DNA from: Clostridiales bacterium
GTDB taxonomy: Bacteria; Bacillota; Clostridia; Lachnospirales; Lachnospiraceae
Length of the DNA stretch: 6,889 nt
Assembly: GCA_019423795.1 (NCBI GenBank)
Contig: JAHZAT010000051.1
Coordinates: 1-6,889, forward strand
Direction of reading: 5' to 3'
The position numbers and the translations under genes are program-made. A model generated the notes under the pieces. It was not told the origin of the DNA. It saw nothing but the letters and a program-made list of their open reading frames with translations, and did no database searches. The stretch's first letter is position 1. Every line of letters begins with the position of its first letter. This document shows, piece after piece, positions 6,089-6,889 of this stretch.

Positions 6089-6094
6089 ACGAAT

Positions 6095-6123
6095 AGTTTA
6101 TGCTTTTTCATACAAAATGTCAA
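6095..6123 (-). promoter_or_regulatory. Promoter of the cysE-cysS-mrnC-rlmB-sigH operon
   Basis: On the minus strand a perfect -35 TTGACA (6118-6123) and a -10 TAAACT (6095-6100) are 17 bases apart. The start would fall near 6088, about 11 bases before Stem I of the T-box. The promoter lies just after the bioY stop at 6158. Confidence 0.75.
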
Positions 6124-6146
6124 CAGATTCTTATTTTTCATACAAA
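6104..6146. repeat. 13-bp direct repeat flanking the operon -35 box
   Basis: TTTGTATGAAAAA (minus strand) occurs at 6134-6146 and again at 6104-6116, exactly 30 bases apart, or about three helical turns. One copy is upstream of the -35 and the other lies in the -35/-10 spacer. This arrangement fits a protein binding the same helix face at both sites. I do not recognise the motif. Confidence 0.7.
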
Positions 6147-6157
6147 GTATTCGTTAT

Positions 6158-6715
6158 TTATTCTGGTAAAACTCTCGCCTTCACAACAGCCTTCTTCACT
6201 GCACTTCCTACAATGATCGCGATCACGATCTTTGCCGCATCTCCTGGAAGATATGGAATCACACCTGCATATAATCCCTGTACAAATGTTAAATGCATCT
6301 GTACACACAGCCAAATCGTTCCAAATGCATATGTTACTGCTGTTCCAAGTACCATACCAATTACTGCCATCACTATGTTCCCTGAGAATTTTTCTACAAA
6401 GAATCCACTGATCAATGCCAAAAAGATAAATCCAACCAAATATCCTCCTGTTGGTCCTGCAAGTTTAGCAAGCCCACCACTAAATCCTGAAAATACTGGA
6501 AGTCCTACTGCTCCGATCAGAAGGTATACAAGATAACTGATCGTTCCACGTTTCATCCCAATAACCATTACCGCAAAATAAATCACCAAGTTCGTAAATG
6601 AAATCGGTACTGGTGTAAATGGCAATGTGATCGACATTGGTCCTAAAATACAAGTTAATGCTGCCATTAATGCAATCAGTGTTAAATCCTGAATTTTCAT
6701 TGTTTGTTGTTCCAT
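6158..6715 (-). CDS. bioY: Biotin transporter substrate-binding S-component BioY
   Basis: This 185-residue integral membrane protein captures biotin; it works alone or with the shared energy-coupling-factor module EcfA/A'/T. About six hydrophobic segments are visible. Family signatures are LPFTPVPISFTNL (31-43), PVFSGFSGGLAKLAGPTGGY (73-92) and PYLPGDAAKI (154-163), and the length is usual for BioY. The frame is open to an ATG at 6775, but that lies upstream of the predicted transcription start near 6754. The ATG at 6715 has GGGAG 9 bases before it and gives the family N-terminus (MKIQDLTLIALMAAL after a short lead). No ecf genes are in the window, so the energising module is probably encoded elsewhere. 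It precedes the cysteine operon but has its own biotin-type operator. Confidence 0.95.
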   Translation of the reverse strand: MEQQTMKIQDLTLIALMAALTCILGPMSITLPFTPVPISFTNLVIYFAVMVIGMKRGTISYLVYLLIGAVGLPVFSGFSGGLAKLAGPTGGYLVGFIFLALISGFFVEKFSGNIVMAVIGMVLGTAVTYAFGTIWLCVQMHLTFVQGLYAGVIPYLPGDAAKIVIAIIVGSAVKKAVVKARVLPE

Positions 6716-6760
6716 AATAAATTTCTCCCTCACTTTTATTATTTTCCTGTACTGATTGCC

Positions 6761-6789
6761 ATTATATATCATCAATTCCTTATTGTCAA
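6761..6789 (-). promoter_or_regulatory. Promoter of bioY (consensus -35 and -10)
   Basis: TTGACA (6784-6789) and TATAAT (6761-6766), both perfect on the minus strand, are separated by 17 bases. Transcription should start near 6754 and give a leader of about 39 bases. The -35 lies within the near half of the BirA-like operator, so repressor binding would block polymerase. Confidence 0.88.
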
Positions 6790-6821
6790 CTTTATTTTTT
6801 CAAAAGTTAACAATAAGGAAT
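6775..6821. promoter_or_regulatory. BirA-type biotin operator upstream of bioY
   Basis: TTGTCAAC (6783-6790) and GTTAACAA (6806-6813) are separated by 15 bases. This matches the Gram-positive BirA box TTGTTAAC-N14-16-GTTAACAA with one difference (C at 6787). The symmetry extends beyond the usual half-sites: 6775-6793 pairs with 6803-6821, 19 bases with only that one mismatch. The regulator would be biotin-bound BirA repressing bioY when biotin is plentiful. Confidence 0.85.
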
Positions 6822-6835
6822 CTTTTGATCATCCT

Positions 6836-6856
6836 AAAAAAGTGTCTTCGACACTT
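6836..6856 (-). terminator. Intrinsic terminator of a gene beyond the right edge
   Basis: On the minus strand AAGTGTC (6850-6856), loop GAA, then GACACTT (6840-6846) forms a 7-base-pair stem followed by a T run to 6836. It would stop transcripts entering from the right before the bioY operator. Confidence 0.65.
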
Positions 6857-6861
6857 CAACT

Positions 6862-6889
6862 CCCCTGCCCCTCATTCTTGAGGGGTGGG
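6862..6889. repeat. GC-rich hairpin cut by the window edge
   Basis: CCCCTCA (6868-6874) and TGAGGGG (6879-6885) pair around a TTCT loop. Outer bases continue the stem (T6866-G6887 and G6867-T6886 as wobbles in plus-strand RNA, then C-G pairs up to the edge). Its GC content stands out from its surroundings. It could be a terminator, an RNA element or part of a mobile-element end; the window stops before this can be decided. Confidence 0.55.

Noticed and set aside
6104..6146. The 13-bp direct repeats considered as a CRISPR or mobile-element remnant.
   Set aside because: There are only two short copies, they frame a promoter, and there is no transposase, target duplication or spacer pattern.
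6133..6157. A terminator for bioY directly after its stop codon.
   Set aside because: Only a 4-base ATAC/GTAT pairing is present, with no stable stem or T run; read-through would be caught by the T-box terminator.
6117..6536. Open frame of 139 codons on the plus strand opposite bioY.
   Set aside because: It is a shadow of the conserved BioY coding sequence; its Pro/Thr/Ile-rich translation shows no domain.
6716..6775. A longer BioY starting at the ATG at 6773-6775, which has an AAGGA upstream.
   Set aside because: The predicted transcription start (near 6754) lies downstream of that ATG, and the added residues overlap the operator and the -10 box.

Overview
The window looks like chromosomal DNA of a low-GC Gram-positive anaerobe of the class Clostridia, most likely a Lachnospiraceae-type gut bacterium. 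This rests on the A+T-rich sequence, strong AGGAG-type ribosome binding sites, a T-box riboswitch, a Spo0H-type sigma factor, and the gene order cysE-cysS-mrnC-rlmB-sigH, which resembles the Bacillus subtilis gltX-cysE-cysS-mrnC-rlmB-yacP-sigH region. The genus cannot be fixed from the sequence alone. Nearly everything is read from the minus strand; the exception is one tRNA-Thr gene.

Layout from left to right. Positions 1-282 hold the 5' end of a secreted protein, possibly a GH53-like glycosidase, cut by the window edge. Positions 324-1637 hold a secreted papain-fold (C39-like) cysteine peptidase with an SH3-like and a ricin-like region. These two probably form one exported-protein transcript. 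Positions 1640-1708 hold two overlapping, opposed promoters: one for the peptidase and one for the tRNA-Thr(GGT) gene at 1709-1781. A long hairpin at 1786-1821 ends the tRNA transcript and probably also the large operon arriving from the right.

Positions 1857-6123 form the main unit: a promoter, a cysteine-specific T-box leader (UGC specifier, UGGA acceptor-pairing bulge, intrinsic terminator), then cysE, cysS, mrnC, rlmB and sigH. Each junction is an overlap of a few bases or a 3-base gap. The T-box should sense uncharged tRNA-Cys and raise both cysteine synthesis (CysE) and tRNA-Cys charging (CysRS). The downstream genes act in 23S rRNA maturation (Mini-III, RlmB) and in transition-phase and sporulation transcription (SigH), and appear to be carried on the same message. 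The yacP/rae1 gene that lies between rlmB and sigH in B. subtilis is absent.

Positions 6158-6715 encode the biotin S-component BioY. It is preceded by a consensus promoter (TTGACA-17-TATAAT) whose -35 box sits inside a long inverted repeat matching the Gram-positive BirA operator. The last 50 bases hold a terminator for a gene outside the window and a GC-rich hairpin cut by the edge.

Most of this is ordinary core genome. The points worth a second look are regulatory: the coupling of sigH to cysteine status, the operator/-35 overlap at bioY, the divergent promoters whose two extended -10 elements create a palindrome, and a 30-bp-phased direct repeat around the cysE promoter. I found no clear sign of a new defence, mobile or biosynthetic system.
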